The translations under genes were made by a program, and so were the position numbers. A stretch of 64,000 bases of DNA from Kibdelosporangium sp. MJ126-NF4. Lineage in GTDB: Bacteria; Actinomycetota; Actinomycetes; Mycobacteriales; Pseudonocardiaceae. Shown here one piece after another: positions 7,770 to 16,284 of the stretch. Each line of letters opens with the position of its first letter. Within the stretch, counting starts at the first letter, position 1. The notes beneath the pieces are model-generated. The model did no database searches. It had not been told where the DNA came from and saw nothing but the letters and a program-made list of their open reading frames with translations. Location: contig NZ_CDME01000002.1 of the NCBI RefSeq assembly GCF_000826545.1, positions 1,435,187 through 1,499,186 on the forward strand. The letters run 5' to 3'.

Positions 7770-8977
7770 AACCGTCCACAGTAGTCACCGGGATCGGTGT
7801 CACAGCGCCGAACGGACTTGGCACCAAGGCGTACTGGGCCGCGACCCTGGAGGGCACGAGCGGCATCGACCGCGTCACCCGTTTCGACCCGAGCCGCTAC
7901 CCCGCCCAACTGGCCGGTGAGGTTCCGGGATTCGTGGCCAAGGAGCACCTGTCCAGCAGACTGCTGCCGCAGACCGACCACATGACGCGCCTCGCGCTGG
8001 TGGCCGCCGACTGGGCGTTCGCCGACGCGGGCGTCGTGCCCGACCAGCTCGACGGCTACGACATGAGCGTGGTGACCGCCAGCTCGGCCGGTGGCTTCGA
8101 GTTCGGTGAACGCGAGCTGCAGGCGTTGTGGAGCAAGGGAAGCAAGTACGTCAGCGCCTATCAGTCGTTCGCGTGGTTCTACGCGGTGAACACCGGGCAG
8201 ATCTCGATCCGCAACGGCATGCAGGGCCCGAGTGCCGCGCTGGTCAGCGACCACGCGGGCGGTCTGGACGCGATCGGCCAGGCGCGGCGGCAGATCCGCA
8301 GGGGCACGCCGCTGGCGCTGTCCGGTGGTGTGGACGGCTCGATCTCCTCCTACGGCTGGATCTCGCACCTGGCCAGCGGGCGGATCAGCACGGCCGCCGA
8401 GCCGGACCGGGCGTACCTGCCTTTCGACGCGGCCGCGTCCGGCTACGTCCCCGGTGAGGGCGGCGCGTTGTTGGTACTGGAGGAGGCGACGGCCGCGCGC
8501 CGACGCGGGGCTGAGGTCTACGGCGAGATCGCCGGATACGCGTCCACGTTCGACCCCCAGCCGGACACAGGGCGGCCACCGGCGCTCAAACGGGCGATCA
8601 CGCTGGCGCTCGACGACGCTGGCCTGTCCCCCGCCGACATCGACGTGGTGTTCGCCGACGCGGTCGCCGTCCCGGAGCTCGACCGGCTGGAAGCCGAGGC
8701 GATCACCGAGGTGTTCGGCCCGCGCGGTGTGCCGGTCACCGCGCCGAAGACCATGACCGGACGGCTGTACGCGGGCGCGGCCCCGCTGGACGTGGCCGCC
8801 GCGTTGCTCGCCATCCGCGACAGCGTGATCCCGCCGACCGTCCACATCGAACCGGACCGGGGCTACCAGCTGGACGTGGTGACCGGGCCCCGGACAAGGC
8901 CGTTGCACAGCGCTCTCGTGATCGCCCGTGGCTACGGCGGTTTCAACTCGGCCGTCGTCGTGCGGTCTGCTCGCTAG
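7766..8977 (+). CDS. Type II PKS ketosynthase beta / chain length factor
   Basis: A 403-residue chain length factor lacking the ketosynthase Cys. At the equivalent position most family members have Gln in an EQAGG motif; here the sequence reads SDHAGGLDA, placing His163 where Gln is expected. The codon is CAC, so the change does not depend on an ambiguous frame. The Gln is linked by published mutagenesis to malonyl-ACP decarboxylation during acetate priming. The change could therefore mean altered priming, or simply a tolerated substitution. The gene is coupled to KS-alpha by ATGA and followed 8 bases later by the ACP. Confidence 0.95.
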   Translation: MKPSTVVTGIGVTAPNGLGTKAYWAATLEGTSGIDRVTRFDPSRYPAQLAGEVPGFVAKEHLSSRLLPQTDHMTRLALVAADWAFADAGVVPDQLDGYDMSVVTASSAGGFEFGERELQALWSKGSKYVSAYQSFAWFYAVNTGQISIRNGMQGPSAALVSDHAGGLDAIGQARRQIRRGTPLALSGGVDGSISSYGWISHLASGRISTAAEPDRAYLPFDAAASGYVPGEGGALLVLEEATAARRRGAEVYGEIAGYASTFDPQPDTGRPPALKRAITLALDDAGLSPADIDVVFADAVAVPELDRLEAEAITEVFGPRGVPVTAPKTMTGRLYAGAAPLDVAAALLAIRDSVIPPTVHIEPDRGYQLDVVTGPRTRPLHSALVIARGYGGFNSAVVVRSAR

Positions 8978-8985
8978 GAGGAAAC

Positions 8986-9246
8986 ATGTCGGACAAGTTC
9001 ACCATCGAGGACCTCAAGTCGATCCTGCGCGAGTGCGCGGGTGAAGACGAGGGCGTCGACCTGGACTCGCAGATCCTGGACACCCAGTTCGAGGATCTCG
9101 GCTACGAGTCGTTGGCCATTTTCGAGACCACCAGCCGGATCGAACGTGAGTACGGCATCTCGCTCGGTGAGGACGCCCTCAACGACGCCAACACCCCGCG
9201 TGCCCTGCTCGACATCGTCAACGCACGCCTGCTCAGCCCGGCCTGA
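8986..9246 (+). CDS. Acyl carrier protein of the minimal type II PKS
   Basis: An 86-residue ACP. The phosphopantetheine attachment residue is Ser42 in the motif LGYESLA, a usual variant of LGxDSL in type II PKS carriers. A GGAGG-type site precedes the ATG. It carries the growing polyketide chain for KS-alpha/beta, the ketoreductase and the aromatase. It is distinct from the carrier proteins at 28808-29926 (fused domain) and 32592-32846 (free), which belong to the amino-acid module. Confidence 0.95.
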   Translation: MSDKFTIEDLKSILRECAGEDEGVDLDSQILDTQFEDLGYESLAIFETTSRIEREYGISLGEDALNDANTPRALLDIVNARLLSPA

Positions 9247-9267
9247 CACCACTGAAAGGACAGAGGA

Positions 9268-10041
9268 ATGCCGAAAGTAGCCCTCGTCACCGGCGCGACC
9301 AGCGGTATCGGCCTCGCGGTGGCCCGTGCCCTCGCCGGGCTCGGCCACCAGGTCTTCATCGGGGCGCGGACCGCCGACAACGTCGCCGCGACCGTGAAGT
9401 CCCTGCAGAAGGAAGGCTTCGACGTCGACGGCACCAGCCTCGACGTGCGCGAGGCCGGTGATGTCCGCGGTTTCGTGCAGGCGGCCGTCGACCGCTACGG
9501 CCCGGTGGACATCCTGGTCAACAACGCGGGCCGGACCGGCGGCGGCACCACCGCCGACATCCCGGACGACCTGTGGCACGACGTCATCGCCACCAACCTC
9601 AACAGCGTCTTCCTGATGACCAGGGAGGTGCTCACCACCGGCGGCATGCGGGAGAAGGCCACCGGCCGGATCGTCAACATCGCCTCCACGGCGGGCAAAC
9701 AGGGCGTGGTACTCGGTGCGCCGTACTCGGCGTCCAAGCACGGCGTCGTCGGCTTCACCAAGGCACTGGGCAACGAGCTCGCCCCGACCGGCATCACCGT
9801 GAACGCGGTCTGCCCCGGCTACGTCGAGACGCCGATGGCGCAGGGCGTCCGGCAGCGCTACGCGGTGGCGTACCAGACCACCGAGGACGCCATCCTGCAG
9901 AAGTTCAACGCCAAGATCCCGCTCGGCCGGTACTCCACGCCCGAGGAGGTCGCCGGTCTGGTCGGCTACCTGGTCTCGGACACCGCCGCGTCCATCACCT
10001 CGCAGGCGCTCAACGTCTGCGGCGGCCTCGGCAACTTCTAA
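9268..10041 (+). CDS. Polyketide C9 ketoreductase (ActIII/JadE-like SDR)
   Basis: A 257-residue short-chain dehydrogenase. It has the TGATSGIG nucleotide-binding motif (8-15), NNAG, and catalytic Ser140, Tyr153 and Lys157 (YSASK). It reduces the C9 ketone of the nascent chain with NADPH, which sets the first ring closure. In ActIII a Pro-Gly-Gly motif at 94-96 influences hydride face; here the matching stretch reads Thr90-Gly-Gly, so the Pro is absent. An AGGAG site for the next gene overlaps the stop codon. Confidence 0.95.
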   Translation: MPKVALVTGATSGIGLAVARALAGLGHQVFIGARTADNVAATVKSLQKEGFDVDGTSLDVREAGDVRGFVQAAVDRYGPVDILVNNAGRTGGGTTADIPDDLWHDVIATNLNSVFLMTREVLTTGGMREKATGRIVNIASTAGKQGVVLGAPYSASKHGVVGFTKALGNELAPTGITVNAVCPGYVETPMAQGVRQRYAVAYQTTEDAILQKFNAKIPLGRYSTPEEVAGLVGYLVSDTAASITSQALNVCGGLGNF

Positions 10042-10052
10042 GGAGCGGTGAC

Positions 10053-11003
10053 GTGTCGAACAAGAACCTGCGCGAGGTCGAGCACGAGATCACCGTGCGG
10101 GCCGGTGCCGACGAGGTGTACCGGCTGCTGGCCGAGTGCGTGAACTGGCCCCGGCTGTTCCCGCCGACGGTGTACGTAGACCGGACCGGGATCTCGGCCG
10201 AGGAGGAGCGGATCCGGATCTGGGCGACCGCCAACGGCGAGGCGAAGAACTGGACCTCCCGCCGCTGGCTCAAGCCCGCCGAGCGGCGGATCGACTTCCG
10301 CCAGGAGGTGTCGCCGCCGCCGGTGGCGTCCATGGGCGGCGGTTGGATCATCGAACCGCTGTCGGCGGACGAGAGCCGAGTGCGGCTGCTGCACGACTAC
10401 CGGGCGATCGACGACGACCCGGAGAGTCTGAAGTGGATTGACGAGGCGGTGGACACCAACAGCCGCAAGGAACTCGGCGCGTTGAAGGAGAACATCGAAC
10501 GGGCGGCGGTGACGGCACACGAGGGCCTGATGCTGTCGTTCGTCGACACGGTGGAGATCGCGGGCTCGGCCAAGGACGTGTACGAGTTCGTCAACGAGGC
10601 CGACAAGTGGACCGAGCGGCTGCCGCACGTGGCCAGGGTGTCGCTGCAGGAGGACACCCCGGGCCTGCAGGTACTGGAGATGGACACCCGCACCAAGGAC
10701 GGCTCGACGCACACGACGAAGTCGGTCCGGGTCTGCTTCCCGAACGAGAAGATCGTGTACAAGCAGACCACGCTGCCCGCGCTGATGGCGTTGCACACCG
10801 GGTACTGGGAGTTCGTCGAGCACGACAACGGCGTGACCGCGTCCTCCGAGCACACCGTCGTGATCAACACCGAGAACGTCGCCAAGATCCTCGGTGCCGA
10901 CGCGACCGTGGCCGACGCCAAGAAGTTCGTGCGCAACGCCCTGAGCACCAACAGCCGCGCGACTCTCGGGCACGCCAAGGACTACGCCGAGAAGCGGAGT
11001 TGA
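10053..11003 (+). CDS. Di-domain polyketide aromatase/cyclase (JadD-like)
   Basis: A 316-residue protein made of two tandem START/Bet v1-like helix-grip domains (about 1-150 and 160-316). Each starts with a short EHEITV or DTVEIA strand and has a helical WPRLFPPT or WTERLPHV segment. Di-domain ARO/CYCs aromatise the first ring of C9-reduced polyketides. The GTG at 10053 is selected by the AGGAG at 10041-10045; the longer open frame upstream is a shadow of the ketoreductase. A second, TcmI-type cyclase for later rings lies far away at 26434-26760. Confidence 0.93.
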   Translation: MSNKNLREVEHEITVRAGADEVYRLLAECVNWPRLFPPTVYVDRTGISAEEERIRIWATANGEAKNWTSRRWLKPAERRIDFRQEVSPPPVASMGGGWIIEPLSADESRVRLLHDYRAIDDDPESLKWIDEAVDTNSRKELGALKENIERAAVTAHEGLMLSFVDTVEIAGSAKDVYEFVNEADKWTERLPHVARVSLQEDTPGLQVLEMDTRTKDGSTHTTKSVRVCFPNEKIVYKQTTLPALMALHTGYWEFVEHDNGVTASSEHTVVINTENVAKILGADATVADAKKFVRNALSTNSRATLGHAKDYAEKRS

Positions 11004-11009
11004 TCCGCC

Positions 11010-12365
11010 GTGCGGGACACGTCCGTCATCGTGGTCGGCGCGGGCCCTGCGGGCCTGCTGCTGGCCGGTGAGCTGCGGCTCGGCGGAGCCGACGTGATCG
11101 TGCTGGAACGGCTGGCCGAACCGGTCACCGAGTCACGGGCCTCCGTGCTGCACGCCCGCACGATGGAACAGTTCGACCAGCGGGGCCTGCTCGACGAACT
11201 GGGCACGCTGCCGAACCTGCCGATGGGCCACTTCGGCGGGATCCCGCTCGACCTGACGGCCGACACGCGGTACCCGGGGCAGTGGAAGCTGCTCCAGACC
11301 CGCACCGAGGCGCTGCTTGAGCGCTGGGCCACCGGGCTCGGCGCTCGGGTGCGCCGCGGCTTCGAGGTCACCGGGCTGACCGAGAAGTCCGACTGCGTCG
11401 AGATATCCGGCGTCGAGGTCACCGGTACGGACGTGCTGCGCGCGGACTACGTGGTCGGCTGCGACGGCGAGGACAGCACCGTCCGGTGGCTCGCCGGGTT
11501 CGACTTCCCCGGCGAGGACGCGAGTCGCGAGCTGATCAGGGCCGACATCGTCGGCGTTGAGATCCTGAACCGCAAGTTCGAACGGCATCCGGCGGGGCTG
11601 GCGAACGCCTACCGCTACCCGGACGGCGTGACCAGGCTGATGATGCACGAGTTCGGTGCACGCCCCCGTGCCGTCGAGCCGACGTTCGACGAGCTCGTCC
11701 GGACATGGCAGCGGATCACCGGTGAGGACATCAGCGGCGGAACACTGGTGTGGCTCAACGCGTTCGACGACACGCGCAGGCAGGTGTCCCAGTACCGCAA
11801 GGGCCGGATCCTGCTGGCTGGGGACGCCGCGCACCGGCAGTTGCCGACCGGCGGTCAGGCGCTCAATCTGGCTCTGCAGGACGCCATGAACCTTGGCTGG
11901 AAACTCGCCGCGAAGGTGCGCGGCGATGTCGACCTGCTCGACACGTACCACGAGGAACGCCACCCGGTCGGCGCGCACGTGCTGGCCAACATCGCCGCGC
12001 AGACGCAGTTGCTGTTCGGCGACCGGAACGTCGAGCCGGTTCGCACCGTGATGACCGAGCTGATGCGGATGGAGCCGGTCCGTGCCCACCTCGCCGAGAT
12101 GATCAGCGGCCTCGGCATCCGCTACGGCGTGGTCGGCAGCCGAGTCCCGCCGATCCCGGCCCTGCGCACAGGTAAGGGCGTGCTGCTGGGTGGGGACCGG
12201 TCCGTCGCCAAGCCGTGGGCCGACCGGGTCGAGTTCGCCGAAGCCCCCGATCAGCTGGGCTTCGACAGCGCACTGGTCCGGCCGGACGGCTACATCGCCT
12301 GGGCCGATGGTTCCACGAGCGAACTGAAGGCCGCCCTGCGCCGATGGTTCGGCAACCCACACTGA
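11010..12365 (+). CDS. PgaM/UrdM-type FAD oxygenase (oxygenase component)
   Basis: A 451-residue FAD monooxygenase with VIVVGAGPAGLLLA, VVGCDGEDSTVR and LLAGDAAHRQLPTGGQ motifs. It is shorter than the PgaE-like enzymes. In the pga and urd systems this oxygenase is fused to a short-chain reductase (PgaM, UrdM); here the reductase is a separate gene 11 bases downstream. The pair is expected to carry out the 12b-hydroxylation and C6 ketoreduction steps of angucycline maturation (established for relatives, inferred here). It starts with GTG 6 bases after the aromatase stop. Confidence 0.88.
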   Translation: MRDTSVIVVGAGPAGLLLAGELRLGGADVIVLERLAEPVTESRASVLHARTMEQFDQRGLLDELGTLPNLPMGHFGGIPLDLTADTRYPGQWKLLQTRTEALLERWATGLGARVRRGFEVTGLTEKSDCVEISGVEVTGTDVLRADYVVGCDGEDSTVRWLAGFDFPGEDASRELIRADIVGVEILNRKFERHPAGLANAYRYPDGVTRLMMHEFGARPRAVEPTFDELVRTWQRITGEDISGGTLVWLNAFDDTRRQVSQYRKGRILLAGDAAHRQLPTGGQALNLALQDAMNLGWKLAAKVRGDVDLLDTYHEERHPVGAHVLANIAAQTQLLFGDRNVEPVRTVMTELMRMEPVRAHLAEMISGLGIRYGVVGSRVPPIPALRTGKGVLLGGDRSVAKPWADRVEFAEAPDQLGFDSALVRPDGYIAWADGSTSELKAALRRWFGNPH

Positions 12366-12376
12366 CAGGAGGAACC

Positions 12377-13126
12377 ATGACAACGGCACTTGTCACCGGA
12401 GCCAGCCGTGGCATCGGCCGCGCCATCGCCCGTCGCCTGGCCCGCGACGGCGCTCTGGTCGCCGTGCACTACGCGACCGAGGCCGAGTCCGCCGCCGAGA
12501 CGGTCCGCGAGATCGAGGCGAACGGCGGACAGGCCTTCGCCGTCCAGGCGAGGTTCGGCGCACCCGGCTACGTCGACGACCTGTTCGACGCCGTCGAGAG
12601 CGGGCTGAAGGCACGCACCGGAACGTCCACACTGGACATCCTGGTGAACAACGCCGGGATCAAGTCGGTGCGGGAACCGGAGGAGCTGACACCGCAGGAG
12701 CTCGACGACCTGTTCGAGGTCAACGCCAAGGCGCCGTTCCTGATCATCCAGCGCGCGCTCGGCCTGTTGCCGGACGGCGCGCGGATCATCACCCTCTCCT
12801 CGGGCATCACCCGATTCGGCAACCCGCAGGAGATCGGGTACGCGATGAGCAAGGGCGCGGTCGAACAGCTGTCCCTGCACTGGGCCAAACACCTGGGGCC
12901 ACGGGGAATCACCATCAACACCGTGGTTCCCGGCGTCACCGACAACGGCACCGAGCCGGTGTTCCGCGATCCGCAGATCCGTGCGCACCTCTCGGAGATG
13001 GCCGCGCTCAAGCGCGTCGGCGAGCCCACCGACATCGCCGACATCGTCGGGTTCCTCGCCAGTACCGACGCCAGGTGGATCACCGGTGCGCTGATCAACG
13101 CCAGCGGCGGCGCACTGCTCGACTGA
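12377..13126 (+). CDS. Angucycline C6 ketoreductase (LanV/UrdM-reductase-like SDR)
   Basis: A 249-residue SDR with TGASRGIG, NNAG, Ser in TLSSGIT and the catalytic YAMSK. The segments around ITRFGNPQEIGYAMSKGA and HLGPRGITIN are typical of the SDR half of PgaM and of free LanV. AGGAGG precedes the ATG. In this genome the reductase is encoded separately from its oxygenase, as in the lan-type arrangement. It is predicted to set the C6 hydroxyl stereochemistry with NADPH. Confidence 0.88.
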   Translation: MTTALVTGASRGIGRAIARRLARDGALVAVHYATEAESAAETVREIEANGGQAFAVQARFGAPGYVDDLFDAVESGLKARTGTSTLDILVNNAGIKSVREPEELTPQELDDLFEVNAKAPFLIIQRALGLLPDGARIITLSSGITRFGNPQEIGYAMSKGAVEQLSLHWAKHLGPRGITINTVVPGVTDNGTEPVFRDPQIRAHLSEMAALKRVGEPTDIADIVGFLASTDARWITGALINASGGALLD

Positions 13127-13148
13127 AAACCGGGAACTGGGGCGACAC

Positions 13149-14705
13149 ATGCTGAGCACCACCTCCGAACGGCTGGCCGAACTGGCCGACGTCAAGGACA
13201 GGGCCACCGCCGGGACCGATCCGGCAGCGACCGAGCGGCAGCACGCCAAGGGCAAGCTCACCGCCAGGGAGCGGATCGACCTGCTGCTCGACCCCGGCTC
13301 GTTCCGCGAGATCGAGCCGTTGCGCCGACACCGGGCGGCCGGTTTCGGGCTGGAGTCGAAACGGCCGTACACCGACGGGGTCGTCACCGGCTGGGGCACG
13401 GTGTACGACCGCACGGTCTTCGTCTACGCCCACGACTTCCGGATCTACGGCGGGTCACTCGGCGAGGCGCACGCCACCAAGATCCACAAGATCATGGACA
13501 TGGCCGAGGCCGCGGGTGCGCCGCTGGTGTCGCTCAACGACGGCGCGGGCGCGCGGATCCAGGAAGGCGTCACCGCGCTGGCCGGGTACGGCGGGATCTT
13601 CCAGCGCAACGTCCGCTGCTCCGGGGTGATCCCGCAGATCAGCGTGATGGTCGGGCCGTGTGCCGGTGGCGCCGCCTACTCCCCCGCGCTGACCGACTTC
13701 GTGTTCGCGGTGCGGGAGATCTCGCAGATGTTCATCACCGGGCCGGACGTCGTCCACGCGGTGACCGGCGAGCAGGTCACGCACAACGGGCTCGGCGGCG
13801 CCGACGTGCACGCGACGTCGTCGGGCGTGGCGCACTTCGCGTACGACAACGAGCAGGAGTGCCTTGAGGACGTTCGCTACCTGATCTCGTTGCTGCCGTC
13901 CAACAACCGGGAGCTCCCGCCGCCGGACACGACGGCCGACCCCGCCGACCGGTTGACCGACCGGCTGCTCGACCTGGTGCCGACGAACCCCAACCAGGCC
14001 TACGACATCCGCGAGGTGATCGCCGAGGTCGTCGACGACGGCGACTACCTGGAGGTGCACGAGGGCTGGGCGCCGAACATCGTCTGCGCGCTGACCCGGG
14101 TCGGTGGGCACGTCGTCGGTGTGGTGGCCAACCAGCCGTCGGCCATGGCCGGTGCGCTGGACATCAGGGCGAGCGAGAAAGGCGCGCGGTTCGTCCAGTT
14201 CTGCGACGCCTTCAACATCCCGCTGGTGACGCTGGTGGACGTGCCCGGCTTCCTGCCCGGTGTGGACCAGGAGCACGACGGCATCATCCGGCACGGCGCG
14301 AAGCTGCTGTACGCCTACTGCAACGCCACGGTTCCCCGGATCTCCGTGGTGCTGCGCAAGGCGTACGGCGGCGCGTACATCGTGATGGACTCCCGTTCGA
14401 TCGGCGCGGACCTGGCTTTGGCCTGGCCGACCAACGAGATCGCGGTGATGGGCGCGGACGGCGCGGCGAACGTCATCTTCCGCAAGGAGATCGCGGCGGC
14501 GCAGGACGCCGAGGCGGTCCGCCACCAGAAGATCAAGGAGTACCGGACCGAGCTGATGCACCCGTACTACGCGGCGGAGCGCGGCCTGATCGACGACATC
14601 ATCGACCCGCGGCAGACCAGGGCGGCGCTGATCGACGGGCTGGCGATGTTACGCGCGAAGCACGCGAGCCTGCCCGCCCGCAAGCACGGGAACCCGCCGC
14701 AATGA
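13149..14705 (+). CDS. Acyl-CoA carboxylase beta subunit (carboxyltransferase)
   Basis: A 518-residue biotin-dependent carboxyltransferase of the AccD/PccB type. The N-terminal half has the GRDxxVxxHD-like VFVYAHDFRIYGGSLGE region and GGAAYSPALTDF; the C-terminal half has the IVMDSRSIGADLALAWP region. It transfers CO2 from carboxybiotin to acetyl- or propionyl-CoA, supplying malonyl units to the PKS. JadN-type genes sit in the same place in angucycline clusters. The biotin carboxylase/BCCP alpha subunit is not in the window, so a genomic partner must be used. The stop overlaps the epsilon subunit start. Confidence 0.93.
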   Translation: MLSTTSERLAELADVKDRATAGTDPAATERQHAKGKLTARERIDLLLDPGSFREIEPLRRHRAAGFGLESKRPYTDGVVTGWGTVYDRTVFVYAHDFRIYGGSLGEAHATKIHKIMDMAEAAGAPLVSLNDGAGARIQEGVTALAGYGGIFQRNVRCSGVIPQISVMVGPCAGGAAYSPALTDFVFAVREISQMFITGPDVVHAVTGEQVTHNGLGGADVHATSSGVAHFAYDNEQECLEDVRYLISLLPSNNRELPPPDTTADPADRLTDRLLDLVPTNPNQAYDIREVIAEVVDDGDYLEVHEGWAPNIVCALTRVGGHVVGVVANQPSAMAGALDIRASEKGARFVQFCDAFNIPLVTLVDVPGFLPGVDQEHDGIIRHGAKLLYAYCNATVPRISVVLRKAYGGAYIVMDSRSIGADLALAWPTNEIAVMGADGAANVIFRKEIAAAQDAEAVRHQKIKEYRTELMHPYYAAERGLIDDIIDPRQTRAALIDGLAMLRAKHASLPARKHGNPPQ

Positions 14706-14863
14706 CCGGCATCCGGGTGGTCAGGGGCGATCCCTCGGCCGAGGAGCTGGCCGCTCTGGTCCTGGTGCTGCTCACCCCGCGCCCGCAGGCCGATGCCGGG
14801 CCGGTCCGGCGTCCGGCGACCTGGCGGCAGCCGGACCGGACGGCACCTACCTGGAAGGACTGA
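14702..14863 (+). CDS. Acyl-CoA carboxylase epsilon subunit (short)
   Basis: A 53-residue protein starting in an ATGA overlap with the carboxyltransferase. The sequence shows the AccE pattern: an N-terminal IRVVRGDPSAEELAALVLVL helix and a C-terminal basic stretch ending in a Trp-containing tail (RRPATWRQPDR). Epsilon subunits are small actinobacterial proteins that stabilise the carboxylase complex. Its position directly after the beta subunit strongly supports the call. It is easily missed because of its length. Confidence 0.85.
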   Translation: MTGIRVVRGDPSAEELAALVLVLLTPRPQADAGPVRRPATWRQPDRTAPTWKD

Positions 14864-14865
14864 TC

Positions 14866-15450
14866 GTGCCGGAGCACCCCTTCAAGCTGGCCGTGGTCAT
14901 CGGCAGCGTGCCGGGCAGCAGCACCGGTCCGGTCATCGCCCGGTGGTTTCTCGGCGAGGCCGAACAGCGCGACGACATCCGCATCGACGTGGTCGACCTG
15001 ACCACCGGGCCGCCGCTGAGCATGGCCAGACCGACCTGGCCGCCGGGGACGTCCGATGGGACCGCGCTGGACACGATCACGCCGCGGCTGGCGTCGGCCG
15101 ATGCCTTCGTGATCGTGACACCGGAGTACAACCGCAGCTTCCCCGCCGTGTTGAAGAACGCGATCGACTGGCATTTCGCCGAATGGCACGCCAAACCGGT
15201 CGGCTTCGTCTCCTACGGCGGCCGGTCGGGTGGTCTGCGCGCGGTCGAGCAGCTCCGGCTGGTGTTCGGCGAGCTGCACGCGGTGCCGATCCGGGACATC
15301 GTCAGCTTCCACGGGCCCTGCTTCGACGAGCACGGCAGGCCGTACGACCGCGAGGGATGCGACGCGGCCGCCAAGAACATGCTCGACCAGCTCTCCTGGT
15401 GGGCGACGGCACTACGCGAAGCACGAGCCAAACGCCCGTACCAGACCTGA
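14866..15450 (+). CDS. NADPH-dependent FMN reductase
   Basis: A 194-residue flavodoxin-fold reductase with an N-terminal LAVVIGSVPGSST phosphate loop and a conserved VTPEYNRSFPAVLKNAIDW segment diagnostic for the NADPH:FMN reductase family. The GTG start lies 2 bases past the epsilon subunit stop, preceded by GGAAGGA. It probably supplies reduced FMN to the luciferase-like monooxygenase encoded 9 bases downstream, forming a two-component oxygenase (inference from adjacency). Confidence 0.9.
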   Translation: MPEHPFKLAVVIGSVPGSSTGPVIARWFLGEAEQRDDIRIDVVDLTTGPPLSMARPTWPPGTSDGTALDTITPRLASADAFVIVTPEYNRSFPAVLKNAIDWHFAEWHAKPVGFVSYGGRSGGLRAVEQLRLVFGELHAVPIRDIVSFHGPCFDEHGRPYDREGCDAAAKNMLDQLSWWATALREARAKRPYQT

Positions 15451-15459
15451 GGAGAGCCC

Positions 15460-16284
15460 GTGGACGTGATCTTCGGCGCGAACATCAACCCGACGCACGC
15501 CGATCCGGACGAGACGCTGCGGCTGGCCGAGCGGATCGACCGGGCGGGCCTTGACCTGGTCACCATCCAGGACCACCCGTACCGTCCGGCGTACCACGAC
15601 ACGTGGACTTTGCTGACATATCTCGCGGCCAGGACGCAGCACGTCTCCTACGTGCCCACCGTGGCGTGCCTGCCGTTGCGGCCGCCCGCGATGCTCGCGA
15701 AGTCCGCCGCCAGCCTGGACTCGCTGACCGGTGGGCGGCTGCGTCTCGGGCTGGGCGCGGGGGCGTTCTGGGACGACATCGTGTCGATGGGCGGCCCGCG
15801 CCGCACGCCGTCGGAGTCGGTGGACGCGTTGAGCGACGCCATCGACGTGATCCGTGCACTGTGGACCTCGCCCGACTTCGGCCCCCCGCCCGGCCCGGAA
15901 CTGCAGATCTGGCTGGGTGCCAACGGGCCGAGAATGCTCGACCTGGTCGGTACCAAAGCGGACGGCTGGCAGCCGTCGCTGCTGCACATGGGGCTCGACA
16001 AGCTCCCGGCGGCGTCCGCACGGGTCGACGCCGCCGCCACGCTCGCGGGCCGTTCTCCCGACTCGATCCGCAAGGTCTACAACCTCGCCGGGACCATCGG
16101 AGCACCGTCGGCGCAACCGTTCCACGGCTCAGTGCGGCAGTGGGTGGACCAGATCGTGGACGTGGTCGGGAAATGCGGGATGAACGGGTTCGTGTTCTGG
16201 CCACAGCACGATCAGGCAAGGCAGATCGACGTGTTCGCCGCCGAGGTCGTCCCGGCCGTCCAAGCATCGATCGAGGAGGAGTGA
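15460..16284 (+). CDS. Luciferase-like (LLM) flavin-dependent monooxygenase
   Basis: A 274-residue TIM-barrel bacterial-luciferase-like protein. Typical parts are the N-terminal DRAGLDLVTIQDHPY, the LTGGRLRLGLGAGAF glycine-rich loop and the GANGPRMLDLVGTKADGW stretch near residue 150. Members use FMNH2 or F420. The adjacent FMN reductase favours FMNH2 here. It could perform a late oxidative step such as Baeyer-Villiger or hydroxylation on the angucyclinone. The GTG start has GGAG just upstream, and the stop TGA directly abuts the next ATG. Confidence 0.85.
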   Translation: MDVIFGANINPTHADPDETLRLAERIDRAGLDLVTIQDHPYRPAYHDTWTLLTYLAARTQHVSYVPTVACLPLRPPAMLAKSAASLDSLTGGRLRLGLGAGAFWDDIVSMGGPRRTPSESVDALSDAIDVIRALWTSPDFGPPPGPELQIWLGANGPRMLDLVGTKADGWQPSLLHMGLDKLPAASARVDAAATLAGRSPDSIRKVYNLAGTIGAPSAQPFHGSVRQWVDQIVDVVGKCGMNGFVFWPQHDQARQIDVFAAEVVPAVQASIEEE

